Position numbers and translations under genes: made by a program. A DNA stretch of 64,000 bases from an uncultured Clostridium sp. GTDB taxonomy: Bacteria > Bacillota > Clostridia > TANB77 > CAG-508. Of this stretch, positions 1 to 9,191 are shown in pieces. Every line of letters begins with the position of its first letter. Position 1 is the stretch's first letter. Below the pieces are notes generated by a model. That model did not search any database. It was not told where the DNA came from and saw nothing but the letters and a program-made list of their open reading frames with translations. Location: assembly GCA_948465565.1 (NCBI GenBank), contig CAOJXR010000002.1, positions 23,139-87,138 of the forward strand, read 5' to 3'.

Positions 1-293
1 TCTTCACATATTTTTATTATATTTAATACCTGTTTTTTATTTAAAAATTTATCATATACTATTTCCTGTTTATACATATCATATACAATTGCGCCATTTC
101 CTGAAATTAAATAGTGGTTTGCTGTTAAATCATTTGCTAAGTCTTCAACTGATTTTATCGGTCTTCCTGAAGCTAATACTACTTCTACTCCATTTGCTAT
201 TGCTTTTTTGATTTCTTCTTTTGTTCCTGTTGAAACTTCACCATATGAATTTAGTAGTGTTCCATCTAAGTCGATTGCTACTAATTTATACAT
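1..293 (-). CDS. Cof-type HAD-family phosphatase, 3' part outside the window
   Basis: The protein starts MYKLVAIDLDGTLLNS, which carries the HAD motif I signature DxDGT with the nucleophile Asp. It continues with LASGRP, typical of the Cof/YidA subfamily that dephosphorylates sugar phosphates or flavin and nucleotide phosphates in the cytoplasm. About 97 codons are visible; the cap and C-terminal motifs lie beyond position 1. The ATG at 291-293 is preceded by a good ribosome binding site (AAAGGAG on the minus strand). The substrate cannot be told from this part. It is divergent from the spore protein gene at 471. Confidence 0.85.
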   Translation of the reverse strand, partial: MYKLVAIDLDGTLLNSYGEVSTGTKEEIKKAIANGVEVVLASGRPIKSVEDLANDLTANHYLISGNGAIVYDMYKQEIVYDKFLNKKQVLNIIKICE

Positions 294-470
294 ATCGCTT
301 TCTCCTTTCGTACAACTTTCTACATATTATAACATTTGCTTTTTTAATTTTAAATATTTTAATAAAAATTTCCAGTTTATTTTTTGAATTTCTACATATC
401 ATAGTTATTGAAGAAACGATTTAGTTTTTTCAAAGTTAGATTTATTTTAAATACTATGGAGGTGAAAATC

Positions 471-671
471 ATGACAAGTAACAATAGAAAATTAGTTCCA
501 GAAGCTATGGATTCTTTAGAGAAATTCAAATACGAAGTTGCTAGCGAAGTTGGTGTTAACTTAAAGAACGGTTATAATGGTAACATTTCTGCTAGAGATG
601 CTGGTAAAATCGGTGGAAATATGGTTAAGAAAATGATACAACAAGCTGAAAATTCAATGATTAACAAATAG
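471..671 (+). CDS. alpha/beta-type small acid-soluble spore protein (SASP)
   Basis: This 66-residue protein belongs to the alpha/beta SASP family, which coats spore DNA and protects it from UV and heat and is degraded on germination by the GPR protease. The family's two signatures are visible: KYEVASEVGV, containing the GPR cleavage region, and SARDAGKIGGNMVKKM near the C terminus. The start at 471 was chosen because GGAGG (458-462) sits nine bases upstream; an upstream in-frame ATG at 456 lacks such a site. It is monocistronic, with a strong hairpin downstream. The gene shows that the organism forms spores. Confidence 0.93.
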   Translation: MTSNNRKLVPEAMDSLEKFKYEVASEVGVNLKNGYNGNISARDAGKIGGNMVKKMIQQAENSMINK

Positions 672-728
672 TTATATTTTAGATAGTCACAAGTTTTAAT
701 TATTTAGAATTTATGAATGTTTAAAATG

Positions 729-766
729 ACAATAAAGAGGGTAGATTTATCTATCCTCTTTATTGT
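729..766. terminator. bidirectional terminator between SASP and HD hydrolase genes
   Basis: A 16-bp stem (729-744 with 751-766) and a 6-nt loop are followed by a T-rich run on the plus strand. It lies between convergent genes and overlaps the end of the minus-strand gene. Confidence 0.8.
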
Positions 767-1248
767 GTTTTATTTTTTCCTATTAATTCTTGTAAAACTT
801 CATTTAATTCTTTTTCAAATACTGTTCCTTTTGCTAAATCGATAAACCATTCTTCTGTCTCTTTTATATATTTCAATTGAAATAATTTTGATGCTAAGTA
901 GGCCTCAGATAAATTGTGTATTCTATCTGCTATTTTTACCATTCTTGCTAAATCATTTTGTTTTATTCTTCCCATATATTCAGACATCTTGTATCCTTTT
1001 TCTTTTGTCACAAGTCTAACTGCTTCTGCAATTTCATGATTTGTAATTTCCTCTATTTCTTCATACGTTGTATCTGTATCTTCTAGGATGTCATGTAATA
1101 GTGCAACTATTTGATATTTTTCTGGAAAACCTTTCTCTTTTAATATATTACTTACTTCTACAGGATGTAAATAATATGGCGTTCCTTGTTTTCTTTTCTG
1201 ATTGCCATGTTTTTCTTTTATATATTCTATATAATCTTGTATTTCCAT
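760..1248 (-). CDS. HD-domain (p)ppGpp hydrolase-like protein
   Basis: This 162-residue protein has the metal-dependent HD phosphohydrolase pattern of the RelA/SpoT hydrolase half. HP is at residues 28-29, HDILED at 52-57 gives the HD pair and the ED pair, and a late Asp lies in KIADRIHNL. No synthetase or TGS/ACT domain is present, so it resembles the small stand-alone hydrolases (SAH/MESH1 type) that may remove the 3' pyrophosphate from (p)ppGpp or a related nucleotide. Its start has AGGAG upstream. The exact substrate is inference. Confidence 0.8.
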   Translation of the reverse strand: MEIQDYIEYIKEKHGNQKRKQGTPYYLHPVEVSNILKEKGFPEKYQIVALLHDILEDTDTTYEEIEEITNHEIAEAVRLVTKEKGYKMSEYMGRIKQNDLARMVKIADRIHNLSEAYLASKLFQLKYIKETEEWFIDLAKGTVFEKELNEVLQELIGKNKTQ

Positions 1249-1314
1249 ACCGTTTCTCCTTTAAAATCGTTGCAAAAGAGAACATTTAAATTCAAATGCT
1301 CTCTTTATGCTATT

Positions 1315-3063
1315 TTAAATATCATATTTTTCACGTTTTTCGTAATGTGTATGTAAAAGTTCATGTGCTTTATGACTTCCTGGTTTTTCTAAATAATCTT
1401 TATATATTTTTTTAACTATAGGATTTTCGTGAGATTTTCGTATTACACTTTTTTCATCTATAGAATATAAGCAATCAGCTCTTAGTTTTCTAATGTCTTT
1501 TTCAGCTCTTTCTTTTGAGCTTTTTATAGGTTGACCTCCACCCATTACACATCCTCCTGGACATGCCATTATTTCAACAAATTGATAATCTGCTTTTCCA
1601 GATTTAATTTCTTCCATGATTTTTTGTGCATTTGCTAATCCACTTGCTGCAACTACTTTCATTTCTGTATCTGCAATTTTTACTGTTGCTTTTTTGATTC
1701 CTTCTCCGCCTCTCACTGCTTCAAAATCTATTTTATCTAAATCTTTTCCTGTTAAAGTATCTTGTGCAGTTCTAAGTGCTGCTTCCATAACTCCACCAGT
1801 TGTTCCAAAAATTGCTGCTGCACCAGTTGCTTCTCCCATTGGACTATCAAAATTTGTGTCTTCAAGTTTTGTGAATTCGATGTTAGCTTGTTTTATCATT
1901 CTTGCAAGTTCTCTTGTTGTTATTACATTATCTACATCATACATTCCTTCGTTTGTCATTTCTTTACGTTGTCTTTCAAACTTTTTAGCTATACATGGCA
2001 TTACAGAAACTACATAAATTTTGCTTTGGTCAATTTCTTCTTTTTCAGCATAATATGTTTTTAAAAGTGCTCCAAACATTTGATGTGGTGATTTACAAGT
2101 TGATAAATGTGGTAATAATTCTGGATAATTCATTTCAATATATTTTACCCATCCTGGGCTGCATGAAGTAATCATTGGTAATACTCCACCATTTGCAAAT
2201 CTATCTATAAATTCGTTTGCTTCTTCCATTATTGTAAAGTCTGCACCTGTATTGGTGTCAAATACTTTATCAAAGCCAAGTCTTTTTAATGCTGTTACCA
2301 TTTTTCCAGTTACATTAGTTCCTACTTCCATTCCGAATTCTTCACCAAGTGCTGCTCTTACTGCTGGAGCTGTTTGAACTATTACTATACTATCTGGATC
2401 TTTTAATTTTATCCAAACATCGTCAATTGTTTCTTTTTCATGTAGTGCACCTGTTGGACAGCTTTGAATACATTGTCCGCAGAAAGTACAATTTACATTA
2501 TTTAAACTAAAATCTCCTACTGTTGATATACATGAGTCAAATCCTCTATTTATACAATCTATTGCGCCAATATTTTGAACATTTTTACATGTTGCAATAC
2601 ATCTTCTACATAGTATACATTTGTTGAAATCTCTAACTATTGATGGTGATAATTCATCAATTTTGTGCTGAGATTTTTCTCCATCAAATTCTATTTGTGT
2701 TACATTAAATTTTCTAGCTAATTGTTGTAATTCGCAATTTCCAGAACGTGTGCAAGTTAAGCAGTCTACTTTATGGTTTGAAATTATTAAATCTAAAATT
2801 ACATGTCTTGCTTCTAATACATTTGGTGTATGTGTGTGAACTACCATTCCTTCTTCTACTTTTTGTATACATGAAGTTGCAAATCCTCTTCTACCTTCAA
2901 CTTCAACTATACACATTCTACAATCCCCAACTTCATTTATGTCTTTTAAAAAACATAGTGTTGGTATGTCTATTCCTGCTTGTTTTGCAGCTTGCAAGAT
3001 TGTTGTTCCTTCTGGTACTTTTACTTCTTGGTCATCTATTGTTAGTGTTACTGTTTTTTCCAT
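1315..3063 (-). CDS. hydA: NADH-linked [FeFe] hydrogenase catalytic subunit
   Basis: This 582-residue cytoplasmic enzyme reduces protons or oxidises H2 at an H-cluster. In order it has a [2Fe-2S] domain (C37, C48, C51, C65), a His-ligated [4Fe-4S] motif (H97, C101, C104, C110), two [4Fe-4S] motifs (C149-C159 and C192-C202), the catalytic domain with TSCSPGW (299-305), MPCIAKKFE (about 356-364) and the C501/C505 motif ending GGGQP, and a C-terminal small-subunit-like region. The first motif has Ser where many hydrogenases have the second Cys (TSCCPGW). It is the last gene of a nuoE-nuoF-hydA operon, so an NAD(H)-using, possibly electron-bifurcating HydABC-type complex is likely. Confidence 0.93.
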   Translation of the reverse strand: MEKTVTLTIDDQEVKVPEGTTILQAAKQAGIDIPTLCFLKDINEVGDCRMCIVEVEGRRGFATSCIQKVEEGMVVHTHTPNVLEARHVILDLIISNHKVDCLTCTRSGNCELQQLARKFNVTQIEFDGEKSQHKIDELSPSIVRDFNKCILCRRCIATCKNVQNIGAIDCINRGFDSCISTVGDFSLNNVNCTFCGQCIQSCPTGALHEKETIDDVWIKLKDPDSIVIVQTAPAVRAALGEEFGMEVGTNVTGKMVTALKRLGFDKVFDTNTGADFTIMEEANEFIDRFANGGVLPMITSCSPGWVKYIEMNYPELLPHLSTCKSPHQMFGALLKTYYAEKEEIDQSKIYVVSVMPCIAKKFERQRKEMTNEGMYDVDNVITTRELARMIKQANIEFTKLEDTNFDSPMGEATGAAAIFGTTGGVMEAALRTAQDTLTGKDLDKIDFEAVRGGEGIKKATVKIADTEMKVVAASGLANAQKIMEEIKSGKADYQFVEIMACPGGCVMGGGQPIKSSKERAEKDIRKLRADCLYSIDEKSVIRKSHENPIVKKIYKDYLEKPGSHKAHELLHTHYEKREKYDI

Positions 3064-3081
3064 ATTACAACTCCCTTCTTT

Positions 3082-4941
3082 CTAATTTCCGATTGCATGG
3101 AATGGGCAACTACTAATACAAGTTCCACATTTAATGCATTTATCTTGATTTATAACTCTCTTATCTCTTGCTTCTCCTTCGATTGCTTCAACTGGACAAT
3201 TTCTTTGACATAATCCACAGCCTTTACATTTTTCTTCATTAATTGTAATTTTAGCCATTGCTTTACATTCTAGTGCTCTACATTCTTTTTGAATTACGTG
3301 TTCTTTGAACTCATCTCTAAAGTATCTTAGTGTACTTACAACTGGGTTTGGTGCACTTTGTCCAAGTCCACATATGCTTGCTTTTTGGATATTGCTAGCT
3401 AATTTTTCTAATTTGTATATGTCTAATTCTGTGCCATTTCCATCACAAATTTTTGTTAGAATTTCTAACATTCTTTTTGTTCCAATTCTACAAGGTGTAC
3501 ATTTGCCACAACTCTCACTTACAGTAAACTCTAAGTAAAACTTCGCTAATGCTACCATACATTTTGTATCATCCATGACAATTAGTCCACCAGAACCCAT
3601 CATTGAACCAATTTCTTTTAATGATTCATAATCTATTGGTGTATCTAAATGTTCTTTTGGAATACATCCTCCTGATGGCCCACCTGTTTGTGCTGCTTTA
3701 AAGTCTCTTCCGTTTGGAATTCCTCCACCTATGTCATATACAATTTCTCTTAAAGTAGTTCCCATTGGTACTTCAACTAATCCTATATTATTTACATTTC
3801 CGCCTAAAGCAAATACTTTTGTTCCTTTTGAAGTTTCTGTTCCAATTGATGAATACCATTCTGCACCATTTAAGATTATTTGCGAAATGTTTGCATAAGT
3901 TTCAACATTATTTATTAATGTTGGTTTTCCCCACAAACCACTTTGTGCTGGATATGGTGGTTTTACACGTGGTTGGCCACGTTTTCCTTCAATTGATTCT
4001 AGTAGTGCAGTTTCTTCTCCACAAACGAATGCTCCTGCACCTAGACGAATATCTATATCAAAATCGAAGTCTGTACCAAATATATTTTTTCCAAGTATTC
4101 CATATTCTCTTGCTTGGTCAATTGCTACTTGTAGTCTATGTACTGCTATTGGATATTCTGCTCTAACGTAGATGTATCCCTGATTTGCTCCAATTGAATA
4201 TGCTGCGATAGCCATTGCTTCTAGTACTGAGTGTGGGTCTCCTTCTAGAATACTTCTATCCATAAATGCTCCTGGATCACCTTCATCAGCATTGCAAACA
4301 ACATATTTTTGTTCTCCTTCAGAGGCTTTTGTAAGTTCCCACTTCTTTCCTGTTGGGAAACCTGCTCCTCCACGTCCTCTTAATCCTGAGTCTTTTATTA
4401 CATTTATAACATCATCTGGTGTCATTTGTGTTAGGACTTTTTCTAGTGCTTTATATCCATCAAATGCAATATATTCATCAATTTCTTCTGGATTTATTAC
4501 CCCACAGTTTTTTAATGCTATTCTTTTTTGTTTTTTATAGAAAGATAATTCATCTAATTTTTGTACCTTTTTTCCATCAATATCTTTGCATAGCAATCTT
4601 TCTACTATTTCACCATTTTGAATATGTTTTTCTATTATTTCTTCGCAATCTTCTGGTTTTACCATAGCGTAAAATGTATCTTCTGGTCTTATTATTACAA
4701 TCGGACCTTTTGCACATAATCCAAAGCAACCTGTTTGGATTACTCTAACATTGTCAATATTTTTTTCTTTTAAAAGCTTTCTAAATCTTTTTAATATTTC
4801 TGGTGATTTTGAAGATGTACATCCTGTTCCATGACATATCAGTATATGTTTCTCTCTTGTATCTGCTTTTGTGTTTATACGTAAATCTAATTCTTTTCTG
4901 GCAACTTTTCTTATTGTGTTTATTTCTTCTAATGTCTTCAT
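3082..4941 (-). CDS. nuoF: NuoF-like flavoprotein subunit of the hydrogenase complex (HydB)
   Basis: This 619-residue subunit carries NAD(H) and FMN and passes electrons to the hydrogenase. The N-terminal thioredoxin-like [2Fe-2S] region has Cys at 36, 41, 72 and 76. Then come the NADH/FMN motifs GRGGAGFPTGKKW and CNADEGDPGAF, the GAGAFVCGEETAL segment, the [4Fe-4S] motif SCGKCTPCRIGT, and a C-terminal two-cluster ferredoxin domain (CKGCGLC and CIKCGTC). The extra N- and C-terminal cluster domains are typical of HydB, not of complex I NuoF. Its ATG overlaps the upstream gene's TGA by four bases (ATGA), which indicates translational coupling. Confidence 0.92.
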   Translation of the reverse strand: MKTLEEINTIRKVARKELDLRINTKADTREKHILICHGTGCTSSKSPEILKRFRKLLKEKNIDNVRVIQTGCFGLCAKGPIVIIRPEDTFYAMVKPEDCEEIIEKHIQNGEIVERLLCKDIDGKKVQKLDELSFYKKQKRIALKNCGVINPEEIDEYIAFDGYKALEKVLTQMTPDDVINVIKDSGLRGRGGAGFPTGKKWELTKASEGEQKYVVCNADEGDPGAFMDRSILEGDPHSVLEAMAIAAYSIGANQGYIYVRAEYPIAVHRLQVAIDQAREYGILGKNIFGTDFDFDIDIRLGAGAFVCGEETALLESIEGKRGQPRVKPPYPAQSGLWGKPTLINNVETYANISQIILNGAEWYSSIGTETSKGTKVFALGGNVNNIGLVEVPMGTTLREIVYDIGGGIPNGRDFKAAQTGGPSGGCIPKEHLDTPIDYESLKEIGSMMGSGGLIVMDDTKCMVALAKFYLEFTVSESCGKCTPCRIGTKRMLEILTKICDGNGTELDIYKLEKLASNIQKASICGLGQSAPNPVVSTLRYFRDEFKEHVIQKECRALECKAMAKITINEEKCKGCGLCQRNCPVEAIEGEARDKRVINQDKCIKCGTCISSCPFHAIGN

Positions 4942-5432
4942 ACTTTCTCCTCCTCTGCCTCTATATTATCTAATACTTCATCTAGCATCTTTACTGTTGC
5001 TTTTCCATGAACTTCGTTATTTATAGTGAATACTGGTGCTAGTCCACAGGCCCCAACACATCTCGTTGCCTCTATTGAAAATCTACCGTCAGGAGTTGTT
5101 TCGCCTTCTTCAATTTTAAGTCTGTCTTTTAATCTATCTAGTATTTTTTGTGAACCTTTTACATAGCAAGCTGTTCCTAAACATACTGCTATATGGTATT
5201 TTCCTTTTGGCTTTAAAGTAAATCTTGAGTAAAACGTTATAACACCATAAATCTCAGCCATTGGTAGCCCTAAATATTCTGAAATTTCCTTTTGCGCTTT
5301 CATTGGTATATACCCTGCTTTTTCTTGAATATCATTTAAGATTTTTATTAAGTTACTCTTATCTTTCTCATATTTTTCTAAAATCTCTTTGTATGTACCT
5401 TCACAGCTACAATTGCATTTGTTTTCTTCCAT
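4938..5432 (-). CDS. nuoE: NuoE-like thioredoxin-fold [2Fe-2S] subunit (HydC)
   Basis: This 164-residue protein is the small electron-transfer subunit of NADH-dependent hydrogenases. Four cluster cysteines are visible in the pattern CLGTAC and then RCVGAC, following an N-terminal helical domain. A short Cys-rich stretch (CNCSC) at residues 7-11 is an oddity. It is the first gene of the operon, with a strong GGAGG site before the ATG, and overlaps nuoF by four bases. Upstream lies an operator-like palindrome (5461-5489). Confidence 0.9.
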   Translation of the reverse strand: MEENKCNCSCEGTYKEILEKYEKDKSNLIKILNDIQEKAGYIPMKAQKEISEYLGLPMAEIYGVITFYSRFTLKPKGKYHIAVCLGTACYVKGSQKILDRLKDRLKIEEGETTPDGRFSIEATRCVGACGLAPVFTINNEVHGKATVKMLDEVLDNIEAEEEKV

Positions 5433-5460
5433 ATTTACCTCCTAACGAATATATATTTTC

Positions 5461-5489
5461 ATTATATGCTTGTTTTTATAGCATATAAT
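5461..5489 (-). promoter_or_regulatory. palindromic operator candidate at the hydrogenase operon promoter
   Basis: Perfect 10-bp arms, ATTATATGCT (5461-5470) and AGCATATAAT (5480-5489), are separated by 9 bases. The minus-strand -10 hexamer TATAAT lies inside one arm (5461-5466), 29 bp upstream of nuoE. A regulator binding here would block the promoter. No clear -35 box is seen. Confidence 0.5.
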
Positions 5490-5530
5490 CTTTTATTTCC
5501 GTCTTGTCATATTATGGCGTTTTCCATAAT

Positions 5531-5571
5531 AAAAATAAGCTAGCTTGATTATATCAAACTAACTTATTTTT
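5531..5571 (-). terminator. terminator of hpf
   Basis: 19-nt arms (5531-5549 and 5553-5571) pair fully on the minus strand with two G-U pairs, and the stem ends in a run of T. It lies between hpf and the hydrogenase operon. Confidence 0.65.
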
Positions 5572-5650
5572 TATCAACAATTATTTACTTTTTATTTTAT
5601 TTTTCGACAAAGTGCTATAGATGTTAAGTTTTCTTGCTTTCCTGTAACTC

Positions 5651-6181
5651 TTATGCTTCTGGCTCTGATAATCCGAAGTTCTTTCCATCTTTTAATCTAT
5701 AGATTACATTTACTTTGTTTGTATCAATGTCTATGAAAGCTAAGAATTGAGATGTTTTTCTTTCTTCTAAAGCAAGTTTTGCATCTTCAATAGACATCGG
5801 TTTTATTTCATAATATGTAGTTTTGATTACTTCTCCTTCGATTTCATGAACTTCTGGAGCAATTTCCTTAACTCTTAATGATTCGTCTTTGTTCATTCTT
5901 TCTTTTTTAGTTTTTGCTTTTCTAATTTGTCTTTCTAAGATATCTATATCTTCATCTATTGAAGCATATAAATCTTTGTTTTCTGTAACTGCTTTGAAGT
6001 TATCTCCTTTGTATGATACACTTATATCAGCTATTTGTAATTCTCTTTCTACTTTTATCATTACTTGAATGTCCAAATCTTCTGTCTCGAAATATTTTTC
6101 TAATCTTGATAATTTTTTCTCTAGGTAATCTTTAATTGCCTCTGTTGCTTTTAATTCTTTTCCTGTTATTTTTATATTCAT
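5651..6181 (-). CDS. hpf: ribosome hibernation promoting factor, long form
   Basis: The 176-residue length matches long HPF, which dimerises 70S ribosomes into inactive 100S particles in stationary phase. The N-terminal S30AE domain (about 1-95) begins MNIKITGKELKAT. The C-terminal dimerisation domain (about 120-176) contains KPMSIEDAKLALEE and ends VIYRLKDGKNFGLSEPEA. A strong GGAGG site precedes the ATG. It appears to be transcribed alone, with its own terminator. Confidence 0.93.
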   Translation of the reverse strand: MNIKITGKELKATEAIKDYLEKKLSRLEKYFETEDLDIQVMIKVERELQIADISVSYKGDNFKAVTENKDLYASIDEDIDILERQIRKAKTKKERMNKDESLRVKEIAPEVHEIEGEVIKTTYYEIKPMSIEDAKLALEERKTSQFLAFIDIDTNKVNVIYRLKDGKNFGLSEPEA

Positions 6182-6246
6182 AACAACTTCCTCCTATTGT
6201 ATTTAGTTTAGTTCATTATATAGATATAATTTTTACTTGTCAATTA

Positions 6247-6975
6247 TTAAATCAGTTTTTCTACTTTGTACTCTTTTTCTAGCTTTTCATTAAAATATAT
6301 TCTTGAAGTCAACTCAAATTCTTTTAATGCTTGGTCACTTATTGTAAATGAAAATATCTTTTTGGCATCTGCTGTAAGGCTATATATTATTGCATATTTG
6401 CTACCTTCTGACAAATGTATTACACCATTATCTTGTCTTGCGCAAGCTTCGCATTTTAAACCATCATCTTTTATGCTAAACTCTGTTAATTTCTCTTTTT
6501 CTCCACAACTTACACATTCATTTATATTTGGCATATATCCTAATATTTTTAATAATCTCATTTTAAAAGTTGAAATTATTAAATCTAAATTTTTATCGCT
6601 CTCTGCGATTATATATAAAGTATTTAAATATAATTTCAATATATTATAATTATTTTGATTTTCTGTTGTTACGTCTATTATTATTTTGGTTATTGCTGCT
6701 GCATAATTTAATTTATCTAAGTCTATTCTTATGTTATAAAATATTTCTATTGGATCACAGCTCTGAATATTATATACATCATTTCTTTTATGTAATACAT
6801 ATTCACCAAAGCATAATAACTGAGAGCCTGCCATAAGTAGGCTCTTTGGTCTTTTGGCACCTTTGGCTACACATGATATTTTGCCTAAGTTTGGTGTTAA
6901 TATTGTTAGTATTTTATCTGAGTCTCCTAAATTGTTTTCTGCAATTACAATACCAGAAGTTTTTACACTTCTCAT
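6247..6975 (-). CDS. recO: DNA repair protein RecO
   Basis: RecO (242 residues) helps RecR load RecA on single-stranded DNA. The N-terminal OB-fold region starts VKTSGIVIAENNLGDSDKI, and a zinc-binding cysteine set is visible at C154, C157, C175 and C178. It lies downstream of era and a YqzL-like small gene, the same order as in Bacillus. The start is seven bases after the yqzL-like stop, so the two are probably translated together. Confidence 0.92.
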   Translation of the reverse strand: MRSVKTSGIVIAENNLGDSDKILTILTPNLGKISCVAKGAKRPKSLLMAGSQLLCFGEYVLHKRNDVYNIQSCDPIEIFYNIRIDLDKLNYAAAITKIIIDVTTENQNNYNILKLYLNTLYIIAESDKNLDLIISTFKMRLLKILGYMPNINECVSCGEKEKLTEFSIKDDGLKCEACARQDNGVIHLSEGSKYAIIYSLTADAKKIFSFTISDQALKEFELTSRIYFNEKLEKEYKVEKLI

Positions 6976-6982
6976 ATATTCA

Positions 6983-7063
6983 TCAATCCTCTTTTTTATA
7001 GTCTATATAATCTTTTATTTTTCCTGATTTTTTAAATTTTTCCCACTTTTCTTTTTTCTCCAT
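6983..7063 (-). CDS. yqzL: YqzL-like small protein between era and recO
   Basis: This 26-residue protein begins MEKKEKWEKFKKSGKI and continues KDYIDYKKED. The pattern W-x2-F-x3-G-x-I-x2-Y-x2-Y/F-K matches the YqzL family as I remember it, and the family's usual place is between era and recO. A good AGGAG site lies upstream of the ATG at 7061-7063. Its molecular function is unknown. It is easily missed because of its length. Confidence 0.7.
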   Translation of the reverse strand: MEKKEKWEKFKKSGKIKDYIDYKKED

Positions 7064-7103
7064 AATATAAATCACTCCTATATTTATATTATGAACTTTT
7101 ATG

Positions 7104-8009
7104 TTAATTTGTATACTTGAATTTCTTTAATATTTGTGTGTTTTCATCCCATTTATTATCTACTTTTACCCATAATTTTAAGTTTACTTTCATTCCACAA
7201 ATTTTCTCTAAATCGTGACGTGCATATTGTCCAATTTTCTTAAGCATTTGTCCATCTTTTCCAATTATTATTCCTTTATGTGAATCTCTTTTACAATATA
7301 TAGTTGCGTCTATGTCATATATATCTTCTTTTTTAGTTGTCTTTCTATCTTTAAATTTTGTTACTTCCACATATATTCCATGAGGTACTTCGTCATTTAA
7401 TAAACGTAATGCTTTTTCACGTATTTTTTCTTCTGCCATTTGTCTTAATGTTTGGTCAGTATATTCTTCTGGGTCATAGAACATTGGTCCTGGTTTTAAT
7501 AATTTTTCTATTTCATCAAGTACTATATCTGAATATTTTTTATTGCTAGCTTCTATTGGTATTATGCTTGCAAAGTTATAAGTGTCTTTGTATAGAGTTA
7601 TTAATTCTAATAACTTCTCTTTTTCTATTAAGTCTATTTTATTTATTATTAGAATTACTTTTTTATTTATTTCCTTTAGTTTTTCTAATATGTATGTATC
7701 ACCTTTTCCAACGTCTTTGCTTGTTGCTTCTATCATAAATAATATTACATCTACATCTTTTAAGCTTGAAAATGCTGTGTCTATCATTGTTTCGCTTAAT
7801 TTGCTTTTAGGTTTATGGATTCCTGGTGTATCTATAAATATTATTTGTGAGTTTTCTCTGTTTGCTATTGCTCTTATTGCTAGTCTTGTTGTTTGTGGCT
7901 TGTTTGCAGTTATTACTACATCTTCTTTTATTAAGTTATTTAATAATGTGGATTTGCCTACATTGGTTCTTCCTATTATTGATACAAAACCTGATTTGAA
8001 TTCTGACAT
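7104..8009 (-). CDS. era: GTPase Era
   Basis: Era (301 residues) binds 16S rRNA and is needed for 30S assembly. The G1 loop GRTNVGKST is at about 13-21, G3 DTPG at 60-63 and G4 NKID near 124. The C-terminal KH domain carries GIIIGKDGQMLKKIG. Length and order are normal. A GAGGAG site precedes the start. It sits upstream of yqzL and recO on the minus strand. Confidence 0.96.
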   Translation of the reverse strand: MSEFKSGFVSIIGRTNVGKSTLLNNLIKEDVVITANKPQTTRLAIRAIANRENSQIIFIDTPGIHKPKSKLSETMIDTAFSSLKDVDVILFMIEATSKDVGKGDTYILEKLKEINKKVILIINKIDLIEKEKLLELITLYKDTYNFASIIPIEASNKKYSDIVLDEIEKLLKPGPMFYDPEEYTDQTLRQMAEEKIREKALRLLNDEVPHGIYVEVTKFKDRKTTKKEDIYDIDATIYCKRDSHKGIIIGKDGQMLKKIGQYARHDLEKICGMKVNLKLWVKVDNKWDENTQILKKFKYTN

Positions 8010-8027
8010 ATTTGCTCCTCTATTTCA

Positions 8028-8053
8028 AAAGGCATTCTTTTTCGAATGCCTTT
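8028..8053 (-). terminator. hairpin between the DUF3048 gene and era
   Basis: Ten-bp arms (8028-8037 and 8044-8053) with a 6-nt loop are followed by four T residues on the minus strand, directly after the DUF3048 stop and 18 bp upstream of era. It may be a partial terminator. Confidence 0.6.
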
Positions 8054-8057
8054 AATT

Positions 8058-9170
8058 TTATTGTATTACTACATCTGCATTTACTGGACATATTTCAATA
8101 AATGTATTTCCGTCATTTACATTTATCTCGTTTCCTTCCATGTCTTTGTACACTGTTTGTGATTTTCTATCATTCTTTGTACAAGTTATTTTTATGGCTT
8201 GTCCATTTGTTATATAGTACCCATTTTTAGTTCCTATATTTTTTAGTCCTTGTCTGCCTTTGTTCTCGCCATCAGTAAGTGTATAGTTTTCTGCAAAAGT
8301 AATTATTATATTTTTTGTTGTGATATTTGTTTGACTTACAGCATCTGTTTGTAATTTTGTTCTTGCATATCTTGTATACACTTTTGTAGTTTCATCATAT
8401 TTAAAGTTTACTTTTTGTAATGTTGAAAATGGAATTGTTATATCTGTTGCTGCTATTGCATCTTCTCTACCTGTCAAATCAACTTCATCTACAACATAGT
8501 TTAATACACTTTCTTTGTTAGATGTCGTGCTATATCCTTTTTTAGTTGCTGCTTCTTTTATTGTTTTTGTGTTTGTTATACTGTTATGTGGAGCTTTATA
8601 TTTTCCAGATATTCTCCAAAATACATCTCCGTCTTTCCATGCTCTTCCTGTGTCATATTCTAAACCATTTATATTGTTTACACCAAGAGTTCTAATATCT
8701 GATTGAGCTTGTGGACTCCAACCTATATGAGCATATATTGCATCATTTTCTAACGCATAATCTAGGAAATAATGTCTTGAACTTCTCATTGGTCCAACTT
8801 GTTCTGGCTCTTGGTTTTTAAACACTGCCATTAAACGTGTCTCTCCACCTTCAACAATTATTTCATATACTAAGTATGCACTATTTATTGAGAATTGTGG
8901 CCATGCATCACTATGATTATCTATCATGCATGCAACTGGTCTTGTATTACCATTAAAGATTTGTACTTGTTTTACTGGCTCTGGTTCAGCTTGTCCTTCT
9001 ACTGTGTTACCATTTGCAACTTCAACTGTTTTTTCTGATTTTTTAACATATTGCCATCCAAAATAAAATCCTAATCCAGCAATTACTAAGAATAATAAAG
9101 TAATTAGTACTTTTATTCCTGATTTACTTTTTCTTTTTTTCTCTGTTTTTTCTGTAGAATGTCTTCCCAT
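8058..9170 (-). CDS. DUF3048 (YerB-like) membrane-anchored protein
   Basis: This 370-residue protein has a charged N terminus and one membrane segment at about 19-41, then an extracellular part. It contains the DUF3048 pattern RPVACMIDNHSDAWPQ, then VEGGETRLMAVF and VGPMRSSRHYF. Family members are exported proteins of unknown function in Firmicutes. No lipobox Cys is present, so it is probably anchored by the uncleaved helix. AGGAGG (minus strand) precedes the start. Confidence 0.85.
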   Translation of the reverse strand: MGRHSTEKTEKKRKSKSGIKVLITLLFLVIAGLGFYFGWQYVKKSEKTVEVANGNTVEGQAEPEPVKQVQIFNGNTRPVACMIDNHSDAWPQFSINSAYLVYEIIVEGGETRLMAVFKNQEPEQVGPMRSSRHYFLDYALENDAIYAHIGWSPQAQSDIRTLGVNNINGLEYDTGRAWKDGDVFWRISGKYKAPHNSITNTKTIKEAATKKGYSTTSNKESVLNYVVDEVDLTGREDAIAATDITIPFSTLQKVNFKYDETTKVYTRYARTKLQTDAVSQTNITTKNIIITFAENYTLTDGENKGRQGLKNIGTKNGYYITNGQAIKITCTKNDRKSQTVYKDMEGNEINVNDGNTFIEICPVNADVVIQ

Positions 9171-9191
9171 AAAAAACCTCCCTATTTGTGA

